From positions 34,898-98,897 of the forward strand of contig CAZUPI010000001.1 of assembly GCA_964621755.1 (NCBI GenBank): DNA of 64,000 nucleotides. The letters are read 5' to 3'. The notes beneath the pieces are model-generated. The model did no database searches and was not told the origin of the DNA. It saw only the letters and a program-made list of their open reading frames with translations. The first letter of the stretch is position 1, and each line of letters starts with the position of its first letter. Origin of the DNA: UMGS1696 sp964621755. Lineage in GTDB: Bacteria; Bacillota; Clostridia; Oscillospirales; CAG-272. Both the position numbers and the translations under genes were made by a program. This document shows, piece after piece, positions 52,276 through 60,845 of this stretch.

Positions 52276-52316
52276 AACGCATCTTCCCCAAACCACCGCA
52301 ATTTATTAAAAAACAG

Positions 52317-52345
52317 TAGACACTTTCGGCGATTTGTGATATAAT
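52317..52345 (+). promoter_or_regulatory. Promoter of oxidoreductase 3
   Basis: TAGACA (52317-52322), 17-base spacer, perfect TATAAT (52340-52345), 32 bases before the ATG. Confidence 0.7.
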
Positions 52346-52376
52346 AAGGCAAAAATACCGCAAAGGAGATTCAAAA

Positions 52377-53456
52377 ATGGCTGACAAATTAAGAATTGGT
52401 ATCATTGGAACGGGCGGCATTGCACATTCGCATGCGAGAGCGTACAAGCAGTTCGACGATGTAGAGGTTGTTGCGGGCGCGGATATTATTCCGGGCAAGG
52501 CAAGAAAGTTCCTCGACGAGTTCGGCTGGACTGACGCTACCGCTTACGAGACGCACGAAGAACTCTGTGCGAGAGACGACATTGACGCGGTTTCCATTTG
52601 TACCTACAACTCGCAGCATGCTGCACCCTGTATCTGCGCGCTGACGTCCGGCAAGAATGTTATGCTTGAAAAGCCGATGTGCGTCACGCTGGACGAGGCA
52701 AAGGCAATCCGCGCCGTTGAGAAAGCTACAGAAAAGTTCGTTACCGTTGGCTTCCAGCCCAGATACGGCGCAAACGTCAAGAAGGTCAAAGAAGTGATTG
52801 ACTCCGGCGTACTCGGTCAGATTTACTACGTAGTAGTAGGCGGCGGCCGCGTAAAGGGCATTCCGGGTCACACCTTCATCGAGAAGGACAAGGCTGCAGT
52901 CGGCGCAGTCGGCGATATCGGCTGCTACGGACTCGACTTCGCCCTCAACTCCATCGGTTATCCGAAGCCGCTGACCGTATCCGCAAAGCAGTTCGCACAC
53001 TTCGGCAAGAACCCGGCAAAGTACGCTGAAGCACACCGCTTCACTGTTGACGACGACTTCGCAGTAGCGATGATTCGCTGCGAGGGCGACATCATCATCG
53101 ACTATCGCGCATCATGGGCAATGAATATGGATACCACCGGCGACTCGATGTTCTTCGGTACAGACGCCGGCCTTAAGGTAAAAGCTCCCGTGGGATGCTG
53201 CTGGGACGGCGCTGCCGGCGACCTCATCCTCTACAAGGACGACGAGGAAGGCAAGCAGACCGCAACTCCGATTGAAGTAGAAGGCAACAACGTAAAGATG
53301 GGCATGTTCGAATCCAAGATTCGCGCGTTCGTCGACGCCTGCCTGACCGGCGGTCCGGCTCCTATCCCGACCTCTCAGATAATCTACAACCAGGCTATCA
53401 TTGACGGTATCATCCGCTCCAACGCCTGCGGCCACGAAGTCGAAATCGATTTGTAA
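52377..53456 (+). CDS. Gfo/Idh/MocA family oxidoreductase 3
   Basis: A 359-residue NAD(P)-dependent oxidoreductase: GTGGIAHSHARAY Rossmann motif, EKPMCVT lysine motif, and GAVGDIGCYGLD substrate-site segment. It is only distantly related to the pair in the carbohydrate cluster. Its own promoter and good AAAGGAG site suggest an independent unit. Substrate unknown. Confidence 0.9.
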   Translation: MADKLRIGIIGTGGIAHSHARAYKQFDDVEVVAGADIIPGKARKFLDEFGWTDATAYETHEELCARDDIDAVSICTYNSQHAAPCICALTSGKNVMLEKPMCVTLDEAKAIRAVEKATEKFVTVGFQPRYGANVKKVKEVIDSGVLGQIYYVVVGGGRVKGIPGHTFIEKDKAAVGAVGDIGCYGLDFALNSIGYPKPLTVSAKQFAHFGKNPAKYAEAHRFTVDDDFAVAMIRCEGDIIIDYRASWAMNMDTTGDSMFFGTDAGLKVKAPVGCCWDGAAGDLILYKDDEEGKQTATPIEVEGNNVKMGMFESKIRAFVDACLTGGPAPIPTSQIIYNQAIIDGIIRSNACGHEVEIDL

Positions 53457-53503
53457 TTTCGCAACATAATACCTGCCCCCGCCAAAAGGTTTTGAAGGGG
53501 GTT

Positions 53504-53539
53504 TTAGGGGGGAACTTCCTCTGGGAAGTTCCCCCCTAA
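53504..53539. terminator. Bidirectional terminator between oxidoreductase 3 and the synthase gene
   Basis: TTAGGGGGGAACTTCC (53504-53519), loop TCTG, GGAAGTTCCCCCCTAA (53524-53539), between convergent genes; preceded by an AAAAGGTTTTGAAGGGGG box. Confidence 0.88.
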
Positions 53540-53548
53540 CGCGTTTTC

Positions 53549-54997
53549 TTATTTTATTTGTTCTATTTGTTCCTTCGCTGTTTCCATGATGGTGACAAGC
53601 TCGCTGTCGCTCATCGTGGTGGTGCGGCCGTCTTCGTATTCGCGGTCGATGAGCTCCTTCATTTTGGTAATCAGCGGGGAGCGTTTGTCGATTTTGTCTA
53701 CAAACAGTCCCTCGCTTGCCATTCTACGGTTGACCCAATGCGCAATGCCAGCCGCTCCGCTGTGCGCGTCAATGGCTACCTGCGCCGGACGGTTCAGAAG
53801 CTTCTCCGTGTTGAAGATGTTGTATATCTCCTCGTCCTTCATCAGGCCGTCCGCGTGAATGCCCGCCTTTGTGACGTTAAAATCACGGCCTACAAACGGC
53901 GTGCGCGGCGGAATGTCATAATGTATCTCGTTCTTAAAATACTCCGCAATCTCCGTAATGACCGTCGTGTCCATCCCGTCTGTGGCGCCCCGCAAAGAAG
54001 CGTACTCCATCACCATCGCCTCGAGCGGGCAGTTTCCGCACCGTTCTCCGATGCCGAGCAGGGAGCAGTTGACCGACGAGCAGCCATACAGCCATGCCGT
54101 CGAACTGTTGGTGACCACCTTGTAAAAGTCGTTGTGACCGTGCCATTCCAGCATTTCGGACGGAACCCCCGCATAGTGCGTCAGACCGTAGACAATGCCC
54201 GGGACAGAACGCGGGAGTGCCGCGCCGGGGTACGATACTCCGTATCCCATCGTGTCGCATGCGCGGATTTTCACCGGAATTTTGTACTCCTCCGACAGCC
54301 CCTGCAACGCCTCCGCAAACGGCACAACAAAACCATAAAAGTCAGCGCGCGTGATATCCTCAAAGTGGCAGCGCGGGGAAATGCCCATGTCCAGTATCTC
54401 TCTAATAACGCCAAGGTACTTGTCAAGCGCGGAACGACGGGTCAGCCCCATTTTGTTGTAAATATGATAGTCAGAACAGCTCACCAGAACGCCGGTTTCG
54501 CGAATACCGAGAGACTTAACAAGCTCAAAATCCTTCGTATTGGCGCGAATCCACGTAGTAATTTCAGGGAATTCGTATCCGAGCGCCTGACATTCGTAAA
54601 GTGCTTCACGGTCCTTTTCGGAGTACACGAAAAACTCCGACTGGCGAATCAGCCCCTTCGGCCCCCCAAGACGATGCATCATGCTGTAGAGGTCAACGAT
54701 TTGCTTCACTGTAAACGGCTTTGTCGCCTGCTGACCGTCGCGGAACGTCGTATCGGTAATCCAGATGTTCTCCGGCATGTTCGTCGGTACAAAGCGGTGG
54801 TTGAACGACACTTTCGGAACAGATTCATAATCAAACAGGAGACGGTACAAGTTCGGCGTCGCGCGCTCCTGCAGAGAGTAACGGTACGCAGATTGCTCAA
54901 TAAGATGCGTTACATCGGAGTACTCCATTTTGGTATCATGTTCACGTATTTCGGTATTCATATTCTCCGAATTATCATTCGCCATATTGTTTTGCAT
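53549..54997 (-). CDS. Isopropylmalate/homocitrate synthase-family enzyme (possible Re-citrate synthase)
   Basis: A 482-residue DRE-TIM metallolyase-type protein. TDTTFRDGQQ (R86, D87) is the metal and catalytic motif and WHGHND (H286, H288) gives the metal-binding HxH. The barrel is followed by a shorter tail than LeuA; no LeuA regulatory domain is seen. The N-terminus (TPNLYRLLFDYE, VPKVSFNHR) is typical of a clostridial family. The Re-citrate synthase of Clostridium kluyveri belongs to this superfamily, so that role is possible. Start ATG 54997; GGAAG upstream. Confidence 0.75.
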   Translation of the reverse strand: MQNNMANDNSENMNTEIREHDTKMEYSDVTHLIEQSAYRYSLQERATPNLYRLLFDYESVPKVSFNHRFVPTNMPENIWITDTTFRDGQQATKPFTVKQIVDLYSMMHRLGGPKGLIRQSEFFVYSEKDREALYECQALGYEFPEITTWIRANTKDFELVKSLGIRETGVLVSCSDYHIYNKMGLTRRSALDKYLGVIREILDMGISPRCHFEDITRADFYGFVVPFAEALQGLSEEYKIPVKIRACDTMGYGVSYPGAALPRSVPGIVYGLTHYAGVPSEMLEWHGHNDFYKVVTNSSTAWLYGCSSVNCSLLGIGERCGNCPLEAMVMEYASLRGATDGMDTTVITEIAEYFKNEIHYDIPPRTPFVGRDFNVTKAGIHADGLMKDEEIYNIFNTEKLLNRPAQVAIDAHSGAAGIAHWVNRRMASEGLFVDKIDKRSPLITKMKELIDREYEDGRTTTMSDSELVTIMETAKEQIEQIK

Positions 54998-55050
54998 AAT
55001 TTTGAAACACTTCCTTCAAATTTAAGGCACATAATCCTTTTACTGAGGAT

Positions 55051-55079
55051 AGTATATCACACAATATGAATCTTGTCAA
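55051..55079 (-). promoter_or_regulatory. Promoter of the synthase-family gene
   Basis: On the minus strand perfect TTGACA (55074-55079), a 17-base spacer and TATACT (55051-55056). The leader is about 50 bases. Confidence 0.8.
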
Positions 55080-55211
55080 TAGAAAAGTTGCATCTCGGGC
55101 AGCTTTGGAAGATTGCACGAAAAAATAATTATGCAGGGGATGGGAATAAATATAATATGCTGTAAAGTGGAAGATATTAGAGAAACGATACTGTTTTCCA
55201 TCCTGCAATCT

Positions 55212-56606
55212 CTACTTTCCCACACAAAAACGGGAAAAAATTTCGTTTACAATCTCCTCGTTGACCCCGCGTCCATCGGTCTCCGACAGGGCGGCCATGG
55301 CTTCCTCGACTACGGTGCAGACCGCGTCGGTGGGGTCGCCGGACGATATTCCGGATACTGCCCGGTCAAGCGCGTCGTCCGCGCGCATAAGCTGCGTCCG
55401 CTGGCGCACGTCCCAGATGACCGCGTCGTGGCGAAGGTCAAGTCTGTCGCTTCCGAAGATTTGCGCGACGGCGGCGGCAAGTTCACCTATACCTGACTCA
55501 TCTGTACAGCTGATTTGCACCACATCTCCGCAGACCGCCGTGATGTTTGCCGCATCCGTATCGGACAGCCCTCTCGGGAGGTCGGTTTTGTTCATGACCC
55601 CAATAACCGGCGCGGAGACGCCCGACAGCCGCTCTATCAGCTCCGCGTCCTGCGCGGACAGGGGCTCACTGCTGTTGAAAACGGCAAGAATCAGCTCCGC
55701 GGACGATATCTCGTCCATAGCTCGGTCGATACCGATTTGCTCTACGGCGTCCTCGGATCGGTGAATCCCCGCGGTATCGGACAAGCGGAGGGTCACGCCG
55801 CCGAACGAGACCGTTTCACGCAGCACGTCGCGGGTCGTTCCGGCAATACTTGTGACAATCGCGGAATCTTCGCCGACCATCCTGTTGAAAAGTGAAGACT
55901 TTCCCACATTCGGACGTCCGCAGATGACGCACCGCACACCCGTCTGCACCGCACGACCGGTTTTGTAGGTTGCGAGAAGGCGTTTGACGCCGCCGGAAAC
56001 CGCCTGCAGAACCTCGCCAATGCGCCGTTCTCCCTCGTCGCCGACATCCTCCTCCGGGTAGTCAATGGCGGCGTAGAGGGCGGTCATGACGTCGAGAAGG
56101 GAATTGGAAAGACGCTCAATTTCGCGGCTGACGTTTCCGCGCGCCGCGCCGCTGGAGAGCTTCATTTTTTCGGTGGTATCGGCGTCGATAAGCCCACCGA
56201 CAGCTTCGGCCTCGGTCAGGGAGAGCTTGCCGTTCAAAAAGGCGCGTTTGGTGAACTCACCGGCGTCCGCCGTCACCGCACCGTGAGCAATGGCGGAGAG
56301 AAGGACGGTCTCGGTGACGGAAATACCGCCATGGCAGGAAATCTCAACCATATTTTCGCCGGTGAACGACCGGGGCGCGCGAAAAATGGTACATAAGCCG
56401 GTATCGCATGGGACGTCGTCAGGGTCGAGGATATCCCCAAATGCGGCGTAGCGGTCGGGGAGGGATGAGAGAGGGACTTTCTTCATGGGAAGGAACATGC
56501 GTCCGGCAACAGATACGGCGTCCGCGCCGGAGATGCGGACGACTGCGACGCCGCCCCGTCCGCGCGGGGTCGATACTGCCGCTATTGTAGATGAAAGTGG
56601 GTTCAT
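55212..56606 (-). CDS. mnmE: tRNA modification GTPase MnmE
   Basis: A 464-residue GTPase. N-terminal folate-binding domain, G1 GRPNVGKSS (about residues 230-238), G3 DTAGIH, G4 NKTD and the conserved C-terminus FSRFCVGK with the essential Cys. With MnmG it makes cmnm5U at the tRNA wobble base. MnmG is normally the next gene but is not in this window. Last gene of the rpmH-to-mnmE block. Confidence 0.96.
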   Translation of the reverse strand: MNPLSSTIAAVSTPRGRGGVAVVRISGADAVSVAGRMFLPMKKVPLSSLPDRYAAFGDILDPDDVPCDTGLCTIFRAPRSFTGENMVEISCHGGISVTETVLLSAIAHGAVTADAGEFTKRAFLNGKLSLTEAEAVGGLIDADTTEKMKLSSGAARGNVSREIERLSNSLLDVMTALYAAIDYPEEDVGDEGERRIGEVLQAVSGGVKRLLATYKTGRAVQTGVRCVICGRPNVGKSSLFNRMVGEDSAIVTSIAGTTRDVLRETVSFGGVTLRLSDTAGIHRSEDAVEQIGIDRAMDEISSAELILAVFNSSEPLSAQDAELIERLSGVSAPVIGVMNKTDLPRGLSDTDAANITAVCGDVVQISCTDESGIGELAAAVAQIFGSDRLDLRHDAVIWDVRQRTQLMRADDALDRAVSGISSGDPTDAVCTVVEEAMAALSETDGRGVNEEIVNEIFSRFCVGK

Positions 56607-56659
56607 AGGGGTGGATACCTCTTTTATATTAATTACAAATTTGAATTTTTAAACAAAAT

Positions 56660-56677
56660 GGCGGAATTTCTTCCGCC
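56660..56677 (-). terminator. Hairpin between jag and mnmE
   Basis: GGCGGAA and TTCCGCC flank a 4-base loop; on the minus strand it is followed by ATTTTGTTTAAAAATT. A weak terminator or processing site. Confidence 0.6.
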
Positions 56678-56692
56678 ACCTCTTTGCTTGTT

Positions 56693-58390
56693 TTAGTCCT
56701 CAATTTCGAGGAATTCGTCCGGTTCGTCGCTGGATATGTCTCCTGCAAGGAAGTCCGGCAGCTTCTCTATCGGCATCTTTTGAATCTTCTTCGGACGGCG
56801 GTTTTCTCCCTTGCCGCGGCCTACAGACCCTTTTGCATCTGCAGCCTTGCCCTCGGCAGACCCTCTCAATTCCGACTTACGGGGATGCTGAACCTTGTCC
56901 GGTCCCTCGTATGTGATGATTATCTTGCGGTTCTTGTCCGCACCGACACTGTGCGTCGATACGTTTTCATAATCGTGCAGCTCACTGTGGATGATGCGCC
57001 GCTCATATGCGTTCATCGGCTCGAGGAATACGTTTCTCTTATACTTTACCGCACGCGCCGCCATTCTGCGCGCCAGAGAACGGAGCGTCTCCTCTCGTTT
57101 TGCACGGTAATTTTCTATGTCAACGACTATCTTTACATAGTCGCCGCCCTTCTGCTTCGACTGACGGAGCGCCGCCAGATTCACAAGATACTGCACCGCG
57201 TCAAGTGTCTCGCCGTGATGCCCGATGAGAATCCCTGTGCCGCTGCCGTCAATGTCAATCTTCGGATATACGTTCGCATCCCCTTCGATGACGTACCCCT
57301 CTCCTTCCGGACATTCCGCACGCTTTGCCGTGGCGTCAATTGCCATGTTTTGGAGAAGTGTATTCGTAAATTCGAGCGCATAGTTCATTTCGGCTTCGGT
57401 TACGCCCACCTTCGGACGGTCCTCGCTCTCGTGCACGGCTTCTATTTCGTTTTCTTCCTCTGCTTCTGCTTCGACGGGCGTTTCAATCGGAGCCTCTGCC
57501 CCTTTCAAAACTTTGAAGTTTTCCACAGGAAGTTTTTCCAGTTCCTTTTCTTCCGCCGCTTTTGCAGGAGCTTCTTCCGCTTCCGGAGCTGGTGCGGGCG
57601 TGCGCTTCTGCGGGCGGGGCTTTCTGCGGATATCGTTGCTGATTCTGCCCGCAGAGGAGGATTCGCTTCCGAATTTTTCCGTATTGTCGCGTGTGAAATC
57701 AGTCAGCCCAACAGGGGATGCGATGATAGCTTCTCCTCCTGTTACGTTCTCCGTGTTCTGCGTCTTCGGACGACGCTGTCTGCGCTGCGAAGGCTTTGCT
57801 TGATTGTTGAGAGTGGAGCGATATTCGCTCTTTTCCTCCTGCTGCGGTACGGGCGCCGGAGCAGGCTCCGCCTTTACTTGAACTTGAGGCTTCTGCTCTT
57901 TTTCGACATTTTCCACAGGCTTCTGCGTTTTTTCCGTCTGCGGCTTGCTTTCTGCTTTGGGCTTGTTTTCCGCTTTGGGCGGATTCTGCTTTTGACCCTG
58001 GGACTTGTCCCCCGACTTTTCAGCAGATTTCTGCGGATTCTGTCCCTGATTCTGATTTTGATTTCGATTCTGTTCCCGCGGCTGATTCTGCCTTGGTTTC
58101 TGCGGATTCTTCTGTGATTTTTCCTCAGATTCGCCGCCGCGGTTGGTATGGATCTTCATACTGCGCAGGTCTGCGACAATGGAATTGAGCTCAGAGTTGA
58201 TTTGGCTGGACGCGGACTCGGTAACGGTAACCTTGAGCTTCGCGTCGCGCGCGCCGATTCCAAAAATACCCTTTTTGGGCATTTCCAGAATTTCATAGCT
58301 GATTTCCTTTCCGTCGCGGGCGTATTCGCGGTTTGCAATCGCAATCGCTTCCTCAACGGTTTTTGCCATTACAAGATATGTGTCACTCAT
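56693..58390 (-). CDS. jag: Jag/KhpB-type RNA-binding protein with a long disordered linker
   Basis: A 565-residue protein. The N-terminal Jag-N domain (KTVEEAIAIANREY, KKGIFGIGARDAKL) and the C-terminal KH (TGILIGHHGETLDAVQYLV) and R3H-type (SELHDYENVSTHSVG) domains are clear. Between them lies a stretch of about 270 residues rich in Gln, Asn, Lys, Pro and Glu. Ordinary Jag is about 200-350 residues. It binds RNA and partners with YidC, the neighbouring gene. ATG 58390 is chosen; GTG 58411 is the alternative. Confidence 0.88.
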   Translation of the reverse strand: MSDTYLVMAKTVEEAIAIANREYARDGKEISYEILEMPKKGIFGIGARDAKLKVTVTESASSQINSELNSIVADLRSMKIHTNRGGESEEKSQKNPQKPRQNQPREQNRNQNQNQGQNPQKSAEKSGDKSQGQKQNPPKAENKPKAESKPQTEKTQKPVENVEKEQKPQVQVKAEPAPAPVPQQEEKSEYRSTLNNQAKPSQRRQRRPKTQNTENVTGGEAIIASPVGLTDFTRDNTEKFGSESSSAGRISNDIRRKPRPQKRTPAPAPEAEEAPAKAAEEKELEKLPVENFKVLKGAEAPIETPVEAEAEEENEIEAVHESEDRPKVGVTEAEMNYALEFTNTLLQNMAIDATAKRAECPEGEGYVIEGDANVYPKIDIDGSGTGILIGHHGETLDAVQYLVNLAALRQSKQKGGDYVKIVVDIENYRAKREETLRSLARRMAARAVKYKRNVFLEPMNAYERRIIHSELHDYENVSTHSVGADKNRKIIITYEGPDKVQHPRKSELRGSAEGKAADAKGSVGRGKGENRRPKKIQKMPIEKLPDFLAGDISSDEPDEFLEIED

Positions 58391-58475
58391 GCTATTTTGC
58401 TTCTGCTGCACGCAGGGATTTCCCTGTGCCGTGCTGTTTCTCCCTTTTTGTAGAATGTTTTAATCTTTCTTGTCC

Positions 58476-59612
58476 TTATCCCTTGTCCTTATCCTTATTT
58501 CTATAAGTGGACTTCTCGTCGTTTTTGATGGGCGCCGCTTTGTCAGACGCGGATTCGGTTGTGTCCCCCGCGGCCTCAAGCTCAGCTTTGGATTCCGCCT
58601 CAAGCGCTTCCTCTTTCCGGCGCTGCCGTTCCAGATACTCCTCGTCGTCAATGTGGTGGAGACTGCGGACAGGAGCTTTATTCTCCTTCTTTCCCTTCTT
58701 CTCCTTCACGTTAGCGGCGCGTTCCGCTTCCTTATAATCCTCTTCCGTAAACTTCGGAATCGGGTACAGCTTCGCGACAATGATACGTTCAATGGTCTGG
58801 ATAACGTTTCTGAAAATCCAGTACACGCCGATAGCCGCCGCCATCTGGAACTCAATATACACCGAGATAAGCGGCATCGTCCACATCATAATCTTCATGG
58901 ACATGCTGTTTTGCGCGTCTGCGGACTCCGGCGCCTGATAGGTGAACTTCTGCGTGATTTTCTGAGTCACCACCATAACCAAAAACGTGACGACAGGAAT
59001 CAACATCAGCCAGTTGAAGGGTGTGAAAGAGATTTCCGGCACCTGCGAAAGGTCGAAGGGTCCCACCTTGAATATAGGCAGAATTGCCCCCTCAAGGGAC
59101 GGTGCGATGCTGAAATAATTCGCCACATCGCCGCGGATATAGTTTATCATATCAATCTGCGAGTTGCGGAGACTGAGCGTCACGCCGGCGTTCTCAAGGA
59201 AGGACTTAAGCGCGGTGATTTCAGCGGTCGGAACATTGGAGATATAACGGAGCGGATTGACGACAACGTTGTAGAGGCAGATGATAATCGGTAACTGGAT
59301 AAGCAAGGTCCCGCATCCGCCTGCCGGATTGAAGTTTTCCGCCTTATACATATCCATAATTTCCTGCTGCATCTTCTGCTGGGTCGCCTGGTCGGTTCGT
59401 CCGGCGTATTTTTTACGGATTGCGGCGGTTTTAGGAGCGAGCGAAGCCTGCTTCACCTGATTTTTCTGCTGTCTGACGCTGAGCGGAGACAGGATAATTT
59501 CCATAATGAGGGTAAACAGGAATATCGCGAAGAGGTAGTTGTTGGTCAGCGAATACGCCAGCCGGATGAGATATCCCATGGGGATATACAAAATATCAAA
59601 AATACTTTCCAT
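58476..59612 (-). CDS. yidC: Membrane protein insertase YidC
   Basis: A 378-residue insertase with five membrane segments. LIMEIILSPLSVRQQKNQ and IQLPIIICLYNVV are family marks. The C-terminus is long, charged and low in complexity (about residues 295-378), and ends in a DKDKDKG repeat. It inserts proteins with the Sec machinery or alone. Lies 43 bases after yidD. Confidence 0.94.
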   Translation of the reverse strand: MESIFDILYIPMGYLIRLAYSLTNNYLFAIFLFTLIMEIILSPLSVRQQKNQVKQASLAPKTAAIRKKYAGRTDQATQQKMQQEIMDMYKAENFNPAGGCGTLLIQLPIIICLYNVVVNPLRYISNVPTAEITALKSFLENAGVTLSLRNSQIDMINYIRGDVANYFSIAPSLEGAILPIFKVGPFDLSQVPEISFTPFNWLMLIPVVTFLVMVVTQKITQKFTYQAPESADAQNSMSMKIMMWTMPLISVYIEFQMAAAIGVYWIFRNVIQTIERIIVAKLYPIPKFTEEDYKEAERAANVKEKKGKKENKAPVRSLHHIDDEEYLERQRRKEEALEAESKAELEAAGDTTESASDKAAPIKNDEKSTYRNKDKDKG

Positions 59613-59655
59613 TCACTTCTCCAAAAGATACGTTTGGGTTTTGGGGATGATACAG

Positions 59656-59970
59656 TCAAGGTTGTTTTCGGAGCTTTGACCATATGCTCTTGAGCCGCTT
59701 TGCGGTCTCCGCCCTTGTTGGAACGGGGTCCTCGCCGCCCCTTGAAAACGGATTGCACCGCACGACTCTCCACAGAGCTAGGGCCGTCCCGATGAGGATT
59801 CCCCATTCTGCCACCGCATCCAGAGCATATTGCGAGCAGGTTGGAGAAAATCGGCAGGTTGGGACAGGCTTTAGGGGAGAGAGAAAGCGGCGGTAGAGCC
59901 GCACTGGGGCGAGGTAGAGACGCCGCATAGAAGCTGCGGCGGACGTTAAAAAATCAGGTATGGTTTTCAT
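59656..59970 (-). CDS. yidD: Membrane protein insertion efficiency factor YidD
   Basis: A 104-residue protein with the conserved LYRRFLSPLKPVPTCRFSPTCSQYA, cited here in parts (RRFLSPL, CRFSPTCSQYA) and RCNPFSRGG. It helps YidC-dependent insertion. The start overlaps the rnpA stop by 4 bases. Confidence 0.95.
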   Translation of the reverse strand: MKTIPDFLTSAAASMRRLYLAPVRLYRRFLSPLKPVPTCRFSPTCSQYALDAVAEWGILIGTALALWRVVRCNPFSRGGEDPVPTRAETAKRLKSIWSKLRKQP

Positions 59971-60365
59971 TGGTCACCGGCGGACTCAGGTTTGACAAGA
60001 ATATCTGCTTTTGCAAGGCAGTAGTGCAGGTCGCGTTTTACATCCTGCATTTTCAAGACTGTGCATTCGGTACGCGGAACGATAACGATGAGATGGCCCG
60101 TTAGAATACCGGTTTCCTTGTCTATCTGCCGATAGGCCTCTCGAATCACGCGTTTTGCGCGGTTTCTCTGCACAGCGCCTCCGATTTTTTTTGAGGCTGA
60201 AATCCCGATACGGTTAAGGGATTTTTTCTCGGGATTCTGTTTTTTGAGAAGACCGGCATGGCGGTCGCGCAGAACATAGACGGAGATACTGCGCGATGAA
60301 GTCCGTTTGCCGTTTTTGTACGCCCTGCGGTACAAATGATTCTCAGTAATCGCGTAAAATTTCAT
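59967..60365 (-). CDS. rnpA: Ribonuclease P protein component
   Basis: A 132-residue basic protein with the RNR motif (RNRAKRVIREAYR) that binds RNase P RNA and pre-tRNA leader. N-terminus and length are normal, with an insertion rich in Lys near residues 40-48. Lies between rpmH and yidD; a long inverted repeat separates it from rpmH. Confidence 0.94.
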   Translation of the reverse strand: MKFYAITENHLYRRAYKNGKRTSSRSISVYVLRDRHAGLLKKQNPEKKSLNRIGISASKKIGGAVQRNRAKRVIREAYRQIDKETGILTGHLIVIVPRTECTVLKMQDVKRDLHYCLAKADILVKPESAGDQ

Positions 60366-60415
60366 GAATTTTCAAAAATTCCAATAAAAATTTGCAAGTT
60401 TTATAAATGATAAAA

Positions 60416-60473
60416 CGATAACCTCCCATCTCTCACGGGGAAACGATTCTCGGTGAGAAAACGGAGGTTATCG
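60416..60473 (-). terminator. Long inverted repeat between rpmH and rnpA
   Basis: CGATAACCTCC (60416-60426) pairs with GGAGGTTATCG (60463-60473), with an inner CTCAC/GTGAG stem. On the minus strand it is followed by TTTTATCATTTATAAAAC. It may attenuate so that rpmH is made in excess of rnpA. Confidence 0.8.
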
Positions 60474-60495
60474 ATACAAGGCAGTCACCGTGAAA

Positions 60496-60630
60496 TCAGT
60501 GAGTGAGTCTGACGCGGCCCTTTGCGCGTCTTCTCTTGAGAATCTTTCTGCCGTCTGCAGTTGCCATTCTCTTTCTGAAGCCATGTTCTTTGCTTCTCTG
60601 TCTTTTCTTAGGCTGATATGTTCTGAGCAT
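60496..60630 (-). CDS. rpmH: 50S ribosomal protein L34
   Basis: A 44-residue protein found by reading the minus strand directly. MLRTYQPKKRQRSKEHGF and the GRKILKRRRAKGR segment are nearly the family consensus. Start ATG 60630 follows GGAGGTG; stop at 60496. Divergent from dnaA. Confidence 0.97.
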   Translation of the reverse strand: MLRTYQPKKRQRSKEHGFRKRMATADGRKILKRRRAKGRVRLTH

Positions 60631-60704
60631 ATTCACACCTCCTTCTATACGTTAAGAAAAAATGATGAAACCAATATGCGCCATTGCGCAGATAGACAAG
60701 AGTA

Positions 60705-60734
60705 ATTATATAACAAATCCACCGGAATTGTCAA
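60705..60734 (-). promoter_or_regulatory. Promoter of rpmH
   Basis: On the minus strand TTGACA (60729-60734), 18-base spacer, TATAAT (60705-60710). Confidence 0.8.
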
Positions 60735-60845
60735 TACCTTTACGAAATTTTATTCATCGTTAATTTTTCTGCCGATTTCGGGCCGCGAAATTGGTTTTTA
60801 CAACTTTCGCGTATTCCCCTATCGTATCGCCAAGCTTCTTTTTCC

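Noticed and set aside
53558..55069. 503-codon plus-strand ORF opposite the synthase-family gene
   Set aside because: The minus-strand protein has full catalytic motifs and a promoter; the plus-strand frame is Arg/Val/His-rich without motifs.
56684..58117. 477-codon plus-strand ORF opposite jag
   Set aside because: Arg/Phe/Leu-rich frame created by the Gln/Lys-rich linker of Jag on the other strand.
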